The notes beneath the pieces are model-generated. The model was not told the origin of the DNA and did not search any database. It saw nothing but the letters and a program-made list of their open reading frames with translations. Source: Mucidula mucida (taxonomy: Eukaryota; Basidiomycota; Agaricomycetes; Agaricales; Physalacriaceae). Taken from it: a stretch of 64,000 bases of DNA. The stretch is taken from assembly GCA_015501055.1 (NCBI GenBank), contig JADNYV010000032.1:124001-188000 (forward strand), written 5' to 3'. The position numbers and the translations under genes are program-made. This document shows, one piece after another, positions 20,296-38,640 of this stretch (positions are counted from its first letter, which is position 1; each line of letters starts with the position of its first letter).

Positions 20296-21097
20296 AACTC
20301 GATGCGCGTATAGACAAAGCCACCTTTGTACTCAAAGTCCCGGCTTCACTCTACCTTTGCCTTTTCCAAGTCTTGTACATTACTATTGATTGAATTGTAG
20401 ATGAACAGCTGTATGTCTAAAGCAATGCACTTCACTTATATCGACGACCTCTCCACCTGGGCGCCGCCTTTAACCTCGAATAAGAATATCATGTTGCAGC
20501 CGCCACTAATCTCTCGGATCGATTTACTACTTGGCTCTATGCGTCAGCTCGCTAACGTCGTTTACCTTCCGCACCTTTGAGACACAGCGGTACGTACTTC
20601 GTTCTCCTATACTAGGTTCGTCTCTCCTCATCTTCTTGATTGTATAGCTGTCCTCGGTATGTAGGCGCATGGTCATTCATGGCAATATCGCCGCGGCCGT
20701 ATCTTACACAAGTCTTCTTACCTCTTGACGTTCACGTATTGGCGACTTTATAAAGCATCACTTCCCGGCAGTGATTGTCGAGTCTTGCGCAGGCATTCTA
20801 GTCGGATCTTAACAATGCAAGTCCACTGTTCAGGTATGTTATTCGGTCTTTCTGTCAGTGATGGTTCATTGTCACTGCTCTGATAGGTACACGATATAGC
20901 ATACCATGTGCTCGCGATTTCTTTATGCGACTAATGTAGTACGATTTAGACATACGGGAAATGGTAGGATATAAGTACAGTATGAAACTGTTCTGGATCA
21001 ACGCCAGTACATACAGATAAGTAAAGAGGCGCGCGAAACATATTATAAACGAAGGAGAACTCTTGGAAAACTCATTTAACCACTGACAGTTCCCACT
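20296..21097. other. intergenic, no gene recognised
   Basis: Nothing recognisable; no open frame with a known motif. Confidence 0.4.
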
Positions 21098-21535
21098 TCA
21101 CAGCCCACAATCGACGGGCTTCAGAGCCTTCGTAACAATATCAACGAGACCATACTCCAACGCATGTCCACTCGTCAAATCGTCCATAGCAGCGACGGTC
21201 GTATACCATCCCTCTTGCGCATGGTCAATAACGGTGACTTTGATGCTATTCGTCTTCCCAGTGTTGTCAGTGTATGACAAATTCCAGCAGGCGCCACATT
21301 GAGGCGAATTCCATCCCGGTACGGCGTAGGAAGACGTTACGTAGGGATACGTGGGCAGCGAATCGAGGGTGGTATAACCGCGCGTCATAAGTCCATTCTC
21401 GCCGTTGGAGCACGCCGTGGTGCTCAGCGAGGTGCTGCCTATCCCGTAGTGATCATCGTATCCGAGCTTGCTCGTGCCTGCGAGAGCAGACAAAGCGAAT
21501 GCGAGGGAAGCGACGGCGATTGATGCGAACTTCAT
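21098..21535 (-). CDS. cerato-platanin family secreted protein
   Basis: A single-exon gene for 145 aa. Cerato-platanins are small secreted or cell-wall-bound fungal proteins with a double-psi beta-barrel, related in fold to expansins, that bind chitin oligomers and act on plant defence and hyphal surfaces. The protein starts with a signal peptide (MKFASIAVASLAFALSALA), followed by KLGYDDHYG and STTACSNGENGLMTRGY. The family hallmark PQCGACWNLSY comes next, then the C-terminal VDIVTKALKPVDCGL. Four cysteines remain in the mature protein, matching the two conserved disulfides. The start ATG at 21535 gives the complete signal peptide. Length matches the family (about 120-145 aa). Confidence 0.95.
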   Translation of the reverse strand: MKFASIAVASLAFALSALAGTSKLGYDDHYGIGSTSLSTTACSNGENGLMTRGYTTLDSLPTYPYVTSSYAVPGWNSPQCGACWNLSYTDNTGKTNSIKVTVIDHAQEGWYTTVAAMDDLTSGHALEYGLVDIVTKALKPVDCGL

Positions 21536-23341
21536 GGGATGTACTTGGTCGGCTAAATATTTGTGAGCGATTATAAATGTACAGGAGTAAGAAGAAAGTA
21601 TACCTCAGACGATGCAAGGAAACGACTGAGGAAGACAAGGTAAGGGCGAAGTAATATGTGTACGGGCGGAGAATTAAATTAAGGCCAATCAAGCAAAAAG
21701 GAAGCGAGCAGCGCTAGCGGAGACAAGGATCAGAAGAACAGCGATTGCATGCTCTTTATAACGTCGGTCCTCGGGGGAAGGGTTTCGTCCAGAGCGTCCT
21801 CGGTTGCAAGTTTGAAGATTAAGGTACTTGCCACATAATTCAGTTGGACTGGAAAGGCCGCCACTCACGCTATCTGTCTCCAGGAGCAATTGTCGTCTGT
21901 GACAAAGAGCCTGAGGTCGGACGAGACACTCTAGGCACTTATAGTCATGTCCCCGACGTTGGCGGGCGGAGTGATCCAGAGCAGGCGCTGTCATTTTGAA
22001 CTTCCCAAAAGATGCTTGAACGTTTTACGTTTGCCTCGGGAATGGAGGTGATCCGGTTTGAGTTTGCAAAAAAGAGAAGATATCGCGAGCTCTAGCATTG
22101 CGATCTAGGCGTGGACAACGATCTATTTGATACCTTGGAAAAGGCATACTGAGTAAGGGGAGGCATGGGCGTTTTGAGGTTCAAGTTTTGTTTCGGGAAT
22201 AACCGAGAGGCGGTAAACGTCACTTCGTGCTTACCTTACCTCCATCCTCAACGGATTGCTCCCCCACAGAACTGACAGAGAATTAAATACTCGAACTGAC
22301 TGGATCATTTCTTTATAAGTATCACTCCCCGTACCATGACCGCAACATCAACCAAACACGCCGATATTGGCGCCGCACTTGTCAGAAGTAGTTTCCATGT
22401 ACTTGGAGTTGAAACAACTTGGGACTTCGTCATTCTGGATGATGCTGTGGCTAGCCTCAACCTGAATTTGACGCTCTCTCGACGAGCACCTCGATTAGAC
22501 ACTGCATGTACGACGGGAACTCTCTCTAGAATCTCAATATGAGGGAAACCGCTGTAAATACTTGAGAGACTCGGACATAGCCACGAATGTCGCCTCAATC
22601 GTCTTCACCCTGGCTCACAGCCTGGCCACTACCGTGCAGGCCGTTACTCTCTCTCTAAGTACAAGTAACTTTCTCTCCACTGTCTTGCTCCAATGGGGCG
22701 AACGGTCTCATTGCCCCGTGAAGTGTTAGAATGGACTCGCGGAGAGTTCGGACAGCCTTTTGGATTCGATCCAGTGGAGTTGAACCGCACTCGTAGCGCT
22801 AGATCATCACTACTTGATGTACCAGTACAGTCATACACTTCTGATGTAGGATAACTTCCGGCTATCCGTAACAAAGTTTCCCAAGTTCGAGTTATTTTTG
22901 TTGTTTAGAAGCCTAACATTAAACATTTCCAACCTGGTGAGAGGCCACGTATCACCGTTGCGTCCGTGACCTGTCAAAACGAGCAGCTATTGTGGTGAAA
23001 ACGGGCGCACAAGTACTTACGACGTGTTCAAAGGATGCACTTGCTTGTGCCTCTGCAGATGAACTTGCAGACTCAGCACTCGGCTTGCTTGCCGAAGATA
23101 GCTTGGCGCTTAGTAATGGAACGTGCAACGACATGGCAATGGCATGCCGCATCTCTCACTCTCCACCGGCACTTGGCCCTCGTCGGCACCGGGCAGGATA
23201 CCCATCTCTGGGATGATACTTGACTCACCTAACCAGGTATTTATGCGCTCATCTTAAAGAGACTGTGCTTTGGTACATCACAAACGTTCATCTCATTGGG
23301 TACCTTCCACGTGGGACGTGTACATCGCTCGCTTACCGAGG
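21536..23341. other. 1.8-kb intergenic region, no gene recognised
   Basis: It separates the divergently transcribed cerato-platanin and ABC transporter genes. Small frames (22336-22542 on +, 22305-22598 and 22644-22874 on -) have no motif. A plus-strand frame at 22992-23216 reads as Ala/Ser/Leu-rich sequence without a recognised family. Confidence 0.4.
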
Positions 23342-29145
<5,804 letters not shown>

Positions 29146-29591
29146 AGGACGATACCACACCCCACTCAGCCATGCTCAATACCCTACTCATTGAATAATA
29201 TACATAGAAAGAGAGAACATTGTGGGACAGACATGCAACTCAATGCCTGTGAAATAACTACTTCTCTTGCGGATGCACTGACGAGGTACGGGAAGCACCG
29301 CACTTGTTAAAAAGAGTGATCCTTCATGCGTTTTTGTTGTTTCTTCTGGTTGACCTTATACTCAGACACGCTGTAGCGTAACGAGATTCCGCTCGATTCG
29401 TGATGAGATTACAACGATGATAGATAATGTCCCCATGTCCGAGTCAACTTGCGCCCGGAAGAGGAAGAATGGTACCCTTTGCATGGAGAAGAGGTATGTA
29501 GGCCATTAGCCTGAGCCACACGCGACCATGATGCGAAAGTACTTAGTAAACCAGCATAATAGATGGCCGTAAAGTCTCGAAATACCCATAA
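29146..29591. other. intergenic between convergent genes
   Basis: 3' flanks of the ABC transporter (+) and the zinc-finger gene (-). No gene recognised. Confidence 0.4.
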
Positions 29592-30907
29592 TCATGCGTG
29601 ACCGCATTTCCTCCGATGTCGTTGAAGAGAAGATTCGTCGGCATACATCCGCTCACAACCCATAACGGTGCACAGAAACGTCACTCCGTTATGCTTACTC
29701 TTGATGTGCCCTACAACCACGGTGAGCAATGAGAACGTGGTTCGTACATTCGCACGTACTGTTAAGAGCACCTGCAGTCGTGAAGTCGTTATCAGATGCA
29801 CAATCATCGCAGAAGTACTTGGCTAGTCCGGGATATTTTCGGCGTCTCAAGACTACAGCTTGATTTCTCCCCCGGCGCCTGCGAACTGTCCCGCCAGATT
29901 GAGGCGTATAGACGGCGACATCATCTAATGATCCGTTGGGCGTGGCGTCATTTAGATCAACCTCAAGGGCATCGGAAGAACTTGGCTCGTTGGCACGGTG
30001 TTAGTGAAGAACGATTTCGAAGGATCTGGCTGTTGCTTGAAAGGGGCAGATACGATGAGACTTGGATTCGCTCCGGACATGGAAGCGATACTGAGAGGAG
30101 ATATTGGGTAGTTCTTGTCCGACATCTCAGCATTGAAGGTAAGAACTATAGGGTTGGTCAAAGAGGCCGCTGTGGCGCCATTTTCGGTGGCGATGGGATG
30201 TTCGGGAGTTAGGGAATCAGAAATAGTGCCGTCGGTCATATACGGAAACATGAATGACTGTCCACGATAGGGAATCTCGCTCTGAGTCCACGAAGGGTAA
30301 AGATCGTGAGCGACAGCTAAACCAGGTGTAGGTGCGTTCGAGGGACCAGAACCTGTGTCACTGCGATTGTGAAGCGTCGCGTTTGGGTAATGCCGTCGAA
30401 ACGCATCAAAAGGTCTCCAATTTGTGCCTTGATAGCCAAGGCCAGAAATGAATTGCGGAGCATATGTCCGGGGCATAAGATGACCTGGAGAATGACTTGC
30501 GGAAGCAACAACGCCTCGGGATGCGTCATAATTGAGGAGAAATGGATCTTCGGAACGACCTGAATATTGTAGCTGAGCCTTCCGCGGAACGTGAGACACA
30601 GTGCCACGAACCATAACGCGATGCGACCGAGCCGTCTACCCTTGCAACGGCCAAGTCAGCATTTTGACTGAGTATTCCAGAATCGATGAGATTTTGCGAG
30701 TTAAGAGTATACGAATCAGGACTTACGGTGAAGTACCATGCAGTGTTCCAATGGCTAAAGAATCAGTGCCTGGGATTGCATTGTTACTGGAGATGGCAAC
30801 ATGGCTTCAAGTAGACGTCGATTTAGGTAGAGTTGGACTTACAAAGAGCGATACACTTGGTCCTGGAAGTCATCGGGGACTGAGGACCATAAAGGAACAC
30901 CATTCAT
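29592..30907 (-). CDS. C2H2 zinc-finger protein, probable transcription factor
   Basis: The C-terminal exons are clear. 29760-29878 and 29592-29710 join to give two tandem fingers: YFCDDCASDNDF...ALNRHIKSKH and FLCTVMGCERMYADESSLQRHRRKC. The second has Cys-x5-Cys spacing. A basic RRRGRN/LRRRKYPG stretch precedes them. The large upstream exon (29962 to about 30614) is Ser/Pro/Tyr-rich and disordered, as in many fungal C2H2 regulators. Introns 29879-29961 and 29711-29759 fit. An upstream exon starting at ATG 30907 (MNGVPLWSSVPDDFQDQVYR) and a second one reading HVAISSNNAIPGTDS look coding, but I could not connect them in frame to the 30614 exon, so the 5' structure is uncertain. It is convergent with the ABC transporter. 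Confidence 0.65.
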
Positions 30908-32805
30908 GATAGTGGAAAGGACTTGCAGTTGGAGGAGCCGTGGTTGTTCGCTTTATATTCCAGAGCGAACAAGCAGGACTGATCCAAGACATTGCTGCAT
31001 CGGTGCTGCTTTTTGCTACACAGTGAAGAAGGAGCGATTCATTGATAGTTGGGGTATTCTGCAGGCGCCGGGATCACGTACCTCATTTTCTAGAAGGATG
31101 AAACAGCTGACAGACACGTCTATACGATCGATAGACGCGTGATACTAGAGGTTCCTCACTCCAGCGTATTGAAGACAGGTTGAAGGCGCGAGAAGGCGCG
31201 TCAACGAAAGAAAACCGAGGAACCATAAATCAAGCGGCGGTGTTCCGAGCTTGCAAGAGAGCTAATTCAGAGAGGTACACAATATTGAATAGTAGACAGC
31301 GCCATCTGTAGCCAATTAGGCGCCGCATTATGCAAGAGGAGGAGATCTGGAGGAGATGAATGAAGGAAAATTGTTGTTACACCAACACGTGATGCGTCAG
31401 ATGGATCGCTCCGAACTCTCCGAACACTTCGTAATAGCCTACTCTCCAGGTTTCAGAGTATTCATGTTCTCCTCGAGTTTTCCTCGTGTCCTTGAGAGAT
31501 GGTGTCAGTGACTCGCATTCCATCCGACGCAGGCGATTCCCTCAGTGCTAGATTGGCGCCGGATCTTCATTCAAGGCACACCAGTCTCCGTTCTGGTCTT
31601 TTATGTCGTCCCTCAAATTCCACAATCTTCCACCTGTCCAAGGCAAGAGGTGATGTACATACAGAACGACTGTCAGCACCAGGAGCCCCGATCGCTCTCG
31701 TAAAGAGTAACTAACTAACTTCGCACCGTATATTCTGTTCTTGAAGTTAACACCGATACCAATTTCCGACCACCGTCCATTCTTCCACGTCATACGCTTG
31801 TGCATTTCTCGGGATCTTACGGAGTATTCTGCACGCGCAACTTTCGCATTAGACGCCTAGAACTTGCCTCAACAAGGCAATGAAGTCATCACCGACATCA
31901 ATTAATTCTAAATTGTGTGTCCCATTTGGCAGTATAGGTCGGATACTTCCGAGCTGCGACATGCCCCTTAGGACTCGGACTACGCTCGTTGCTTGATACA
32001 AAGTTTATTCGGCGTCCTATCCCGTACGGCACTGGTGCGGTTCCGTTGTCTGGAGCTTCAGCAGCTATACTACACCTCATATTCCATTACTGAGCATTCC
32101 ACCAAGGTCAGTTCTGAGCGCTTTTCTTGCTTAACCGGCCTCTTTGATGATCTAGACACTCGTATATATGTTGTCGGGACGAGTAAGTTGGCAGCAATAA
32201 TCCGTCGAGGACGTCGAACTGTGCCTGTCAGCCCTCTTTGAAAAGGGCACCATGTGGCTTACATACCCCTGAACGACTATCTCGTGTGTATCTATCCACA
32301 GGTTTTGGCTCATCAGGCTTATAATTTCCTATCCAAGTAGATCGTATGGTCCTGTAGGGAATCTGGTATTCCGGTCATTTATCTGCCTGCTGCTATCAGA
32401 CATTATTGTTCCCGGACACTGTGTCTCCACGATCATCCGCTGTCTCCCGATATCCTTCGGGATGCTAAAATCCGGCGGGTGACCCATAGTATGGGAGATG
32501 AAGAGATAGCTCTAAGGAATTGCGCTGTCAAGAGTTGACGTTGACGTGAAACATTGTTTCTTTAGCAGTTGTCTATTTTGGAAAGTAATGGGTTTTCAAA
32601 GTCTGAACTTACCGCCCCAAAAAAAGATGTGCAGCCTGGAAAAGCTTCAAGCTTGTTCAGCCGATCAGTCGCGTGTTCACCTCCTCCTTTCAACCGTTTC
32701 AACACGTACCATTCCGTACGGCATGTTGTTTTTGTCACCGTGGGATTCCTTAGCGTCGTTGTCTTCTCCATTCTCCGTCTTCTCGAGAACTCTTTTGTAT
32801 GCGCA
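30908..32805. other. 1.9-kb intergenic region, no gene recognised
   Basis: Short frames on both strands without motifs. The plus-strand frames at 32546-32847 overlap the start of the monooxygenase gene and look like shadows. Confidence 0.4.
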
Positions 32806-34546
32806 ATGACCGCCTCAAATCCAAAGTTTTCAGTTGCCATCGTGTAGGTCTATGTTTGAATGGCTCACACTAGACCGTACGCTCAACCGTGCTCAAAGTG
32901 GCGGTGGTATCGGAGGAGTTACGCTAGCTCTCGCCCTTTCCAAGTACCCTGACATCCGTTTCGATTTATACGAAGCTGCTGGAGCATTTGAAGAAATCGG
33001 TGCTGGCGTCGGCATCTTTGCGCGATCTCTGTACGCTTTGGAGGATCTTGGGCTTATCGACGCTCTGGAAACTATAAATACACCTTCATCACTGTCAGGT
33101 ACACGGTTTACTTCTGGCAATGTTAGCTCAGACTGAATTCGCACGTCTAGCAAACGCTTGGGATTATCGCAAAGCGGACTTGTATCCTACAGGAAAACAA
33201 TTCGCACGCAGATTCTACGCGACCGACTTGAAAGGTTCAGGCAACTACCACCGTGCTCAGCTCCTCAATCTGCTGGTTTCGTTGCTCCCGGAGCACGCCC
33301 GAAATCAACGCGTTCACTTCCAGAAACGACTCGTGCATTATGCGAACGACGCGACAAACGGTCAAGTGACGATGCACTTTGCGGATGGGAGTACGGCGAC
33401 TTCTTCTGTCTTAATAGGCGCAGACGGCATTAAGAGCCCTACGCGGCAGGGCATGATAGCGGAACGAGCAGCTTTGGAAACCGACAATGCAGAGAAAGCT
33501 CGAATCTTGAAACATGCTTTCCCGCGTTGGAGTGGAATGGTAGCTTACCGCGGGCTCGTTTCTGCAGACGAAGTCGCGGCCATTTTAGGAGAACCACACC
33601 GATGCACCAAGGACCGTATTATGGTACGCGTAGCCAAGACATTTTTGATCCTTACAATCCATATTCTATGCAGTATTGCGGAAGGAAAGCGCACCTTGTC
33701 GTTTTCCCAATCGCAATGGGGAAAAAGATCAACGTGGTTGCCTTTGTTTCCAAGAATGTTTTACCAGAGCACAAAGCCGCCGCTGCAGCGGGCACCCTCA
33801 AGGATGATGAGCGAACTTGGCCTCAGGACAAACCGTGGATTGAACCTGTTCCTCAGGAGGAAATGTTAGAGGCAAGGGTTGAGAAAATATTCTGCTCACT
33901 GACTCACGGGCCGATAGGCTTACGACGGATTTGAAGAGGAAGCTATCGCTCTACTAAAGGTAAGCTCTCGATGTACATACATCAATCTATCTAACGTGGA
34001 ACGATAAGTGTATCAAGAGTCCCTCTCGCTGGGCGATCCACGAACTAGACCCGTTGCCATTTTATGTCCACGGCAATGTTGCAGTCCTTGGCGATGCCGC
34101 TCACGCCACGCAACCCCACGCCGGCCAGGGTGCGAACCAGTCAATCGAGGTCAGCACCTCTCAGTCAATTATCGAAGTGTCGAGCAAGCTTAAGTTGACA
34201 TATCTGTGGAAGGATGCGTACACTTTAGCCATAGCATTGGGGTCATCGTACGCAACAGCTCAAACGATTCCCAGGGCTTTGAAGGCATACGAACAAGCAC
34301 GCCTAACACGCGCGAACGAAGTTATCGTACACTCTTCACAAGCCGGCAAAATGCACCAGTCAGTTTCCCACTGAATCTTTCGGGCTGTCGTTCTGACCCC
34401 CCAACAGATTCATGAAGGATCCGGAGTACGACGATCTGGATCAACTGAAGGCATACATTGAGGGGAATTGGAATCGATGGCTGTTCATTGGCAGTCCTAA
34501 GGAAGAAGCCGAAGCCGCTATAAATTCAGTGTTCAATGCGCATTAG
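32806..34546 (+). CDS. FAD-dependent aromatic-ring monooxygenase (salicylate hydroxylase-like)
   Basis: Eight exons join to 458 aa: 32806-32843, 32899-33098, 33151-33623, 33674-33871, 33918-33959, 34009-34149, 34213-34358, 34408-34546. It is a class A flavoprotein monooxygenase, using NAD(P)H and O2 to hydroxylate an aromatic or similar ring. The Rossmann FAD motif is VAIVGGGIGGVTLALAL. The DG motif is VLIGADGIKSPTR (NAD(P)H/FAD contact). The GD motif is VLGDAAHATQPHAGQGANQS, with the downstream DAYTLA helix. Length and motif spacing match salicylate 1-monooxygenase-like proteins; the substrate cannot be read from sequence. No membrane segment or signal peptide, so probably cytosolic. The intron after 33871 starts GC (gcaagg); a GT donor six bases later is also possible and would add two residues. 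Convergent with the aquaporin gene. Confidence 0.9.
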
Positions 34547-34759
34547 TAGAACGAAACGATTGAATTATGCGTGTATGTTTGATGGCCCCCAGGTCCGTGT
34601 ACCTCCGTAAAGAATCAGATGTAATCGTGATGTAAGTATAAGCCCAGGAAGAACGTCCGCTTCCATGAATCAAAGATCGTGAGTGTTGTTCATTAGACCA
34701 CCTTTTCCATCTCCATGCGCTGGCGGGTCTGGTCGTCGCTGTTGATGATCGACTCAAAT

Positions 34760-36124
34760 TCATATTCGTAGTAAAAGGCGGGGAACCCACGGTTTGCGAG
34801 TGACACTCTGTTCTCCCTGGAGAAGGATGGTATCGTACAGCAGAGTGGCGATTTGGGCACCGAGAATGCTTGCCATGATAGGACACCAGATCCAGTAATG
34901 GCTGGAGACATCAGCTATGACGACCGTTCGAGGCGAACATCCTCACTTTCGGAATGTGTAGACCTCGGTACCGTAGCCCACCATAGAAGTAAGAATTCTC
35001 GGACCCAAGTCGCGAGCTGGATTGAGGGCGAATCCTGGAAGTGCACAAGAATGAATATCATAGCTGTATGGCGCCAGCGCTATATACTCACCCGTCTGCA
35101 TTCCTAGGCTCGCGGCGATTCCAAGGAATACAATGAATAAGACGAGAGGAAGAAGGCCACTCGGCGGAGGAGAGTTGCGAGCATCTGTCACAGCAAGGAT
35201 CACGAGGACCAGGATCGCAGTGCCCAAAAATTCCGTGAAGAAGCAGGAGACGTTGGTCATGTAGTCCAACTGACGGCGATGTTCTCAGACAAGAAGAACG
35301 ATTTTAAGAAGGATGAAGCTTACGGAGAAGGTACCGAAGTTGCCAGCGGTCGCAAGGGTACGGATGTTGCGACTTCCTTCGACAATATCAATCGCGTGGA
35401 CGTAGTTGGCGTATATATCCCAGCCCCGACGATACCACCTAGGAGTTGTGCGAGAATGTAGCCTTACCGAAGGTCAGACCGAAGACCGAAGATAACTGCA
35501 GCGAAGCGCCATACCAGGAACCTTTCTCCAAGGAAAGCCTCTCCAGGTCGCGAGGCTGAGAGTCACCTAGAACGTTGGATTAAAAATGCTCATTGTTCAA
35601 GACAGGGAGCGCGATCTTACTGCAGGATTGATATGGCCGCCGGAGATACCAGCGCTTACCCAGACGCCAATAGACAGACCTGTGCACCGTTTCAGTGAAA
35701 TGGTACATAGGCGTAACAAGATACCTTACCAACAGCCCAACCGAAGCTTACAGAAAGGTAATCCTGCCAGCAAGGTCAGTAGTAGTCTAGCACACATGAT
35801 AAAGAGAGCAACTTACGCCCTTGGGAGAGGAAGCGACGCCTGTGTTTGCAGAGAGTGAAACCTGACAGTTGACTCCGGTACCGAAAAGGACAAGGAGCAT
35901 AGTGCCAAGGAACTCGGCGGCGGGCTGTCGAATGAGATCCCTGGATATTGGATTAGCGATCGCGCATCGGAACACTACGAGTGAGATTACCTGTATAAGC
36001 GCCACCGACTGGGTTTGACGAACTCGTCGGGTGGTTGGAAAGCCAACGCAGGCTGAGCACAATGCGGCTCTTCGACGCTAGTAGCGGTCGTGTTCAACCG
36101 TGCCATGTCGCCGGGGCGAGACAT
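34760..36124 (-). CDS. aquaglyceroporin (MIP family)
   Basis: Channel of the major intrinsic protein family, conducting glycerol and other small solutes, and possibly water, across the plasma membrane. Exons can be joined from ATG 36124 (MSRPGDMARLN) to the stop at 34760. They give an N-terminal cytosolic tail, six hydrophobic helices and both pore motifs: GGHINPAVTLSLATW (interrupted by an intron directly after NPA, about 35584-35632) and FALNPARDLGPR. The Asp after the second NPA (NPARD) is typical of glycerol-conducting members. Identified introns include 35941-35990 and 35764-35816. One further intron starts after RKVPG (about 35500) and restores YILAQLLGGIVGAGIY. The C-terminus is short (RKPWVPRLLLRI). 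A second ATG at 36105 is an alternative start. Confidence 0.9.
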
Positions 36125-37549
36125 TCTCTAGGCAGAATGCAGAAGAGACGAGGAGAGAAGAAGGCGGTAGAAGGAAGAGCTAGATGGAATCGTAACTAAC
36201 GAACCGTCAAAACTCGGAAAGACTTAAGTACGTCGAGGAACCAAGTCATGTCACAAACCCGACTAGTCTGCTCCAGCAGCTTCACAGAATAGTTTCACTT
36301 TCTTTGGAGTATAGCTGTAAGCTGATGGTGCGATAAACGATGCCACCTGGCAGGCAACGCCAGAGAAGAGACTATGCCGTTAGAGACACGATTGGCGAGT
36401 GTACCCGAGCTGTCAGGCGCCAACGCGGGACTAACCCGTATGTATTGAGGTGTACGTTGACAATGTTTTTTTGGCTTCGAAAGGTCCTGCCGAGAGTTTC
36501 GAAGAGACGCCACATACACACGGGCGTTGAGATGATGACAAGGCGCCTAGATAACAGGTACAAGCGTTCGACAAGGTTCGGGGGTTTGCGGTCAGCTGAA
36601 GACTGAATGTATCGTCAACGTTATTTATCCTAGACGCATCGTGATTAGAGGCCTTCGGCTCCATTGGAAACAACGTGGAGTCAGACCCACCAGTTGAAGG
36701 TACAGCAGAAGAGAACACGAATTACCTACTACTACCCTGGTATCATAGTGCATGTCGGCCAGAACCAACGTCGCCTGATACGTCTCGTCATTTGGATCAT
36801 GGTGTAGTGACTTCTACGAGTGGAGTCAACAAAGAGTCAACACATTTGTGGATTTAGTGGGGACTCGAAAACACGCACCGTACTGTTCCACCGAAATGTT
36901 CGCCACTTTATAGGGGTCTTGGGGATGAAGATAGATCACTGAAACGGCACTGTATGCTGCTTTCACAGTGTGCCCGGGTAGTCCGAAACTTCCAATCGCG
37001 TATATAGAAATTATAGAGACGTTCTCCCGCGTTTTCCAGACCCTCCCCTACAGTCTGAGTATACGATTGAGCAGTTTCAGAAGCCCCAGCTACCACCTAT
37101 CTGTCACTCAACGCACGAGAGGCTCCATGGCCAGCTTAACTTCTGAAGCCCTGCATACAGTCCTCGGGCATCTCAGACAGGCTTCCCATTTGAAGGTCAA
37201 AGTGGTTGTCCACGCGAAGGACGTCCACCTCCTCTCGCATTTAGCCGCCACGAATACGCTCTCGTCCGACATCTTAATCGTTATCTCGGACGTAAAATAA
37301 TGAGAAGGTCGGGGGAAGAGTCGGAAAGACAGGAAGTCACATGTCAATTTGAACTCACTCACGTTCCTTGCATCATACTACCGTCTTGAATTCACTATAC
37401 GGTATACCCGTTGCCTTTGATTCCCATATAAATACCACTGAAAAACAAAAAACCTTTGTCAAAAGTCTGCGACTGCTAATCCTAGGTAGCGGATGTTCAA
37501 AAGACTTGAGTGGCAAAATCTAATCGTATAGACGCTTGGTCTTCTCGCT
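36125..37549. other. intergenic, no gene recognised
   Basis: Aquaglyceroporin 5' flank and further sequence without recognisable genes. Frames at 36340-36606 (+) and 36431-36718 (-) carry no motif. Confidence 0.4.
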
Positions 37550-38640
37550 TCAACAAGCTCCTGTCCTTCCGTCCCACCTGTGACCGTAGCCTCGCTTCTC
37601 GAAACTTTTCTCCGTGAATGTTCCCTCGATACTGCCACTCTACGTCAAATCGTCCAGAAATCATCTGCAGAGATCAACTCCCTATAGTGCCGGATAACAA
37701 AGGTTTAGAAGGAACTGCAGGAGATGGCATCACGCCGGATGGCGGACGCGAAGAGAATTGATGGTCCCATTCGAATCCTCCCTGAGGACATCCTCATCGA
37801 AATATTCCTTTGCTGTACCCCGATCATGAACCATCACGATATCAATTGGTCCACAGATGGCGATACGTTCGACAGCCTATCTCCTCTAAACCATCCCTGG
37901 AATATATCCCACGTTTCCCATCTGTGGCGGGAAATTGCACTTTCCTTCCGCGCTTGTGGTCGGTGGTATATCTTGATTTCACACGATATACCCATTTTTC
38001 CACTCAACAATGCTCTTTTGTGGGCTCGCTGTTCTTCGAAAGGTCCGCTAATCTGACCTATGTGTCAACGTTGCCAGCAGGGAGATAGACATAAGTGATC
38101 ACCCTTTAATACCTCCTTGAAGGAAACCACGACGCGCTGGCGAACACTAAACTCTCACATGTCATCGCCATCATTGCAGTCGAGCTTGTTCCATGTCTTG
38201 CAAATTCCATCCATTTGCCGCCTTACTGTTACCTTCCAAACCGAATTCCGCGGCTCCTGGTTTTTGGCCGCCGTGCTTGCACACCCCCACTTCGATCGAA
38301 TCTCAAGTCTCCGCATCACTTGCTGCATGACAGAGCTTAGGAGCCGGTCTTTGGATTACACATTAGCGCCAAAACGTTGCTCAACTTCTTGAAATATATG
38401 CCTGGCGTCGAAGTATTTAGGCTGAAGGACAGATGTGTTACCTCGGAGTTTCTGGACAGTCTTGTAATAACGGAGAAACGCGCAGTGGTCTTGCCGTCTC
38501 TTATTATTCTTGATCTTCACGAGTGTGACTTCGCCAACCATGATGAAGCGCTCAATATGATACTGCACATCGTGGAGTCACGTTCGCTGGTAAACATTTC
38601 TTACTCTTTGTCCTCTGCGACCAATTGATCTCATTCTTCT
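37550..38640 (+). pseudogene. F-box protein, copy C (degraded)
   Basis: A relic of the same F-box family. From about 37724 it reads MADAKRIDGPIRILPEDIL, IEIFLCCTPIMNHHDINW and NHPWNISHVSHLWREIALSF, then loses frame and shows stops where copies A and B continue. The middle, including most of the LRR-like region, is deleted between about 38165 and 38195. The 3' part resumes with HVLQIPSICRLTVTF and ends LDLHECDFANHDEALNMIL / ESRSLVNISY. Upstream traces (about 37550-37720) correspond to the N-terminal helix but contain stops. Multiple independent breaks mean it cannot encode the full protein. No protein reconstruction is attempted. Confidence 0.8.

Noticed and set aside
22735..22800. B-box-like 'ggattcgatccag'
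   Set aside because: It is a short palindrome without the rest of a tRNA structure.
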